DNA of 5,767 bases from Alphaproteobacteria bacterium (lineage in GTDB: Bacteria > Pseudomonadota > Alphaproteobacteria > ATCC43930 > CGMCC-115725), in assembly GCA_030037055.1 (NCBI GenBank), contig JASHRZ010000540.1, forward strand, positions 1 through 5,767, read 5' to 3'. Of the stretch, positions 5,245 to 5,767 are shown one piece after another. Position 1 is the first letter of the stretch. Each line of letters opens with the position of its first letter. The notes under the pieces were generated by a model. That model searched no databases, was not told the DNA's origin, and saw only the letters and a list, made by a program, of their open reading frames with translations. The translations under genes and the position numbers were made by a program.

Positions 5245-5767
5245 AGACGCCCCACGCGTGTCCGCCCTCGCGGCGCTGCTGGCGATGCTTGGCGACGCGC
5301 GTCACGTAGTAGCGCGTCAGGAAGCCGATCATTAGGTCGCGACCGCTGCCCGCCGATATGCCCTCGAACAGGCGCATGATATGCGCGAGGAACAGGTGCT
5401 TCAGCGCGCGCTCCGGACGGCGCAGCTGATTCATGAAGGTAAACCGCCGCTCACGCCGGTCGGTATAGCAGTCACCGTGATCGTCGATATGCATGATGAG
5501 CGCGCCGGCCGAGAAAATCAGCGAGAGCTCCCTCAAGCCGATCTCCGGCACGAGGAACGTCGCCAGCACAATGATGGCATGGCCGCTACGGTTGCGGGCG
5601 CAGTCCTTGAGGCGGGCGAGATGGGCCCGCCGGCCCTTGGGCGAGGATGCGAAGCGCAGGGTCACGTCCTGCTCCTGCGCGCGATAGAGGAGGGAGATGG
5701 CCTGCCGCAGCACCGGCTCCAGCACGTCGCGCTCGCCGAACAGCCGCACGATGATGACATAGAACAG
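5237..5767 (-). CDS. Probable class I isoprenoid synthase-fold enzyme (5'-truncated by window edge)
   Basis: The frame stays open to the right edge, so at least 176 C-terminal residues are visible and the true start lies outside. The GTG at 5749 is only an internal possibility. The visible part is helical, and residues 84-99 read IFSAGALIMHIDDHGD, giving a DDxxD motif (DDHGD, visible residues 95-99). It is followed by CYTDRRERRFTFMNQLRRP, which resembles the region after the second Asp-rich motif of trans-prenyl synthases (G-x-x-F/I-Q-x-x-DDxxD ... K/R-x-T). In that superfamily such Asp residues hold magnesium and the diphosphate of a prenyl substrate. The other Asp-rich motif would have to lie upstream. 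The stop TAG (5239-5237) overlaps the next gene by 8 nt, implying translational coupling. A geranylgeranyl-reductase-family gene in the same operon supports an isoprenoid role. Whether it is a chain-elongating synthase, a terpene cyclase or a catalytically altered relative cannot be decided. The superfamily call is moderately secure. Confidence 0.62.
   Translation of the reverse strand: MFYVIIVRLFGERDVLEPVLRQAISLLYRAQEQDVTLRFASSPKGRRAHLARLKDCARNRSGHAIIVLATFLVPEIGLRELSLIFSAGALIMHIDDHGDCYTDRRERRFTFMNQLRRPERALKHLFLAHIMRLFEGISAGSGRDLMIGFLTRYYVTRVAKHRQQRREGGHAWGVYE

Noticed and set aside
1..5767. CRISPR array, tRNA, rRNA or insertion sequence
   Set aside because: No spaced direct repeats, no tRNA-like cloverleaf and no transposase-like frame were seen; essentially all of the window is accounted for by protein genes.

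Overview
The window is GC-rich bacterial DNA carrying one tightly packed gene train. Every gene I can support is on the minus strand, so transcription runs from the right edge to the left edge. Base composition, Shine-Dalgarno-led overlapping genes and a REP-like C-rich/G-rich palindrome of a style common in alphaproteobacterial genomes suggest an alphaproteobacterium. That assignment is an inference; no rRNA or marker gene is present to fix it.

Layout in order of transcription: (1) 5767-5237, the 3' part of a gene for a probable class I isoprenoid synthase-fold enzyme with a DDxxD motif; (2) 5244-4594, a 216-residue protein with a His/Cys cluster, a helical segment and an Asn/Gly/Met repeat tail; (3) 4571-4377, a 64-residue protein; (4) 4373-3972, a 133-residue beta-rich protein; (5) 3975-3274, a protein of two tandem Ig-like domains; (6) 3253-2516, a 245-residue protein with a solenoid-like series of short Pro/Leu/Ile/Val repeats; (7) 2511-2275, a 78-residue helical protein with a Cys-rich tail; (8) 2263-1625, a 212-residue protein with helix, Ala/Pro linker and beta domain; (9) 1611-28, an FAD-dependent oxidoreductase of the geranylgeranyl reductase family; (10) 37-1, the first 12 codons of another gene. 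Junctions range from a 10-nt overlap to a 22-nt gap. I see no internal promoter or terminator and no gene-free stretch above 25 nt, so this looks like part of one long operon whose ends lie outside the window.

Only the two enzymes are recognisable: one that probably binds a prenyl diphosphate, and one that typically reduces isoprenoid double bonds. Between them lie seven proteins I cannot name, mostly beta-rich or Ala-rich helical and without evident secretion signals. The economical reading is a cytoplasmic or membrane-surface system that makes or modifies an isoprenoid, together with a set of non-catalytic structural, binding or scaffold proteins. The product and the purpose of the accessory proteins cannot be read from the sequence, and this is the best candidate here for an undescribed system.
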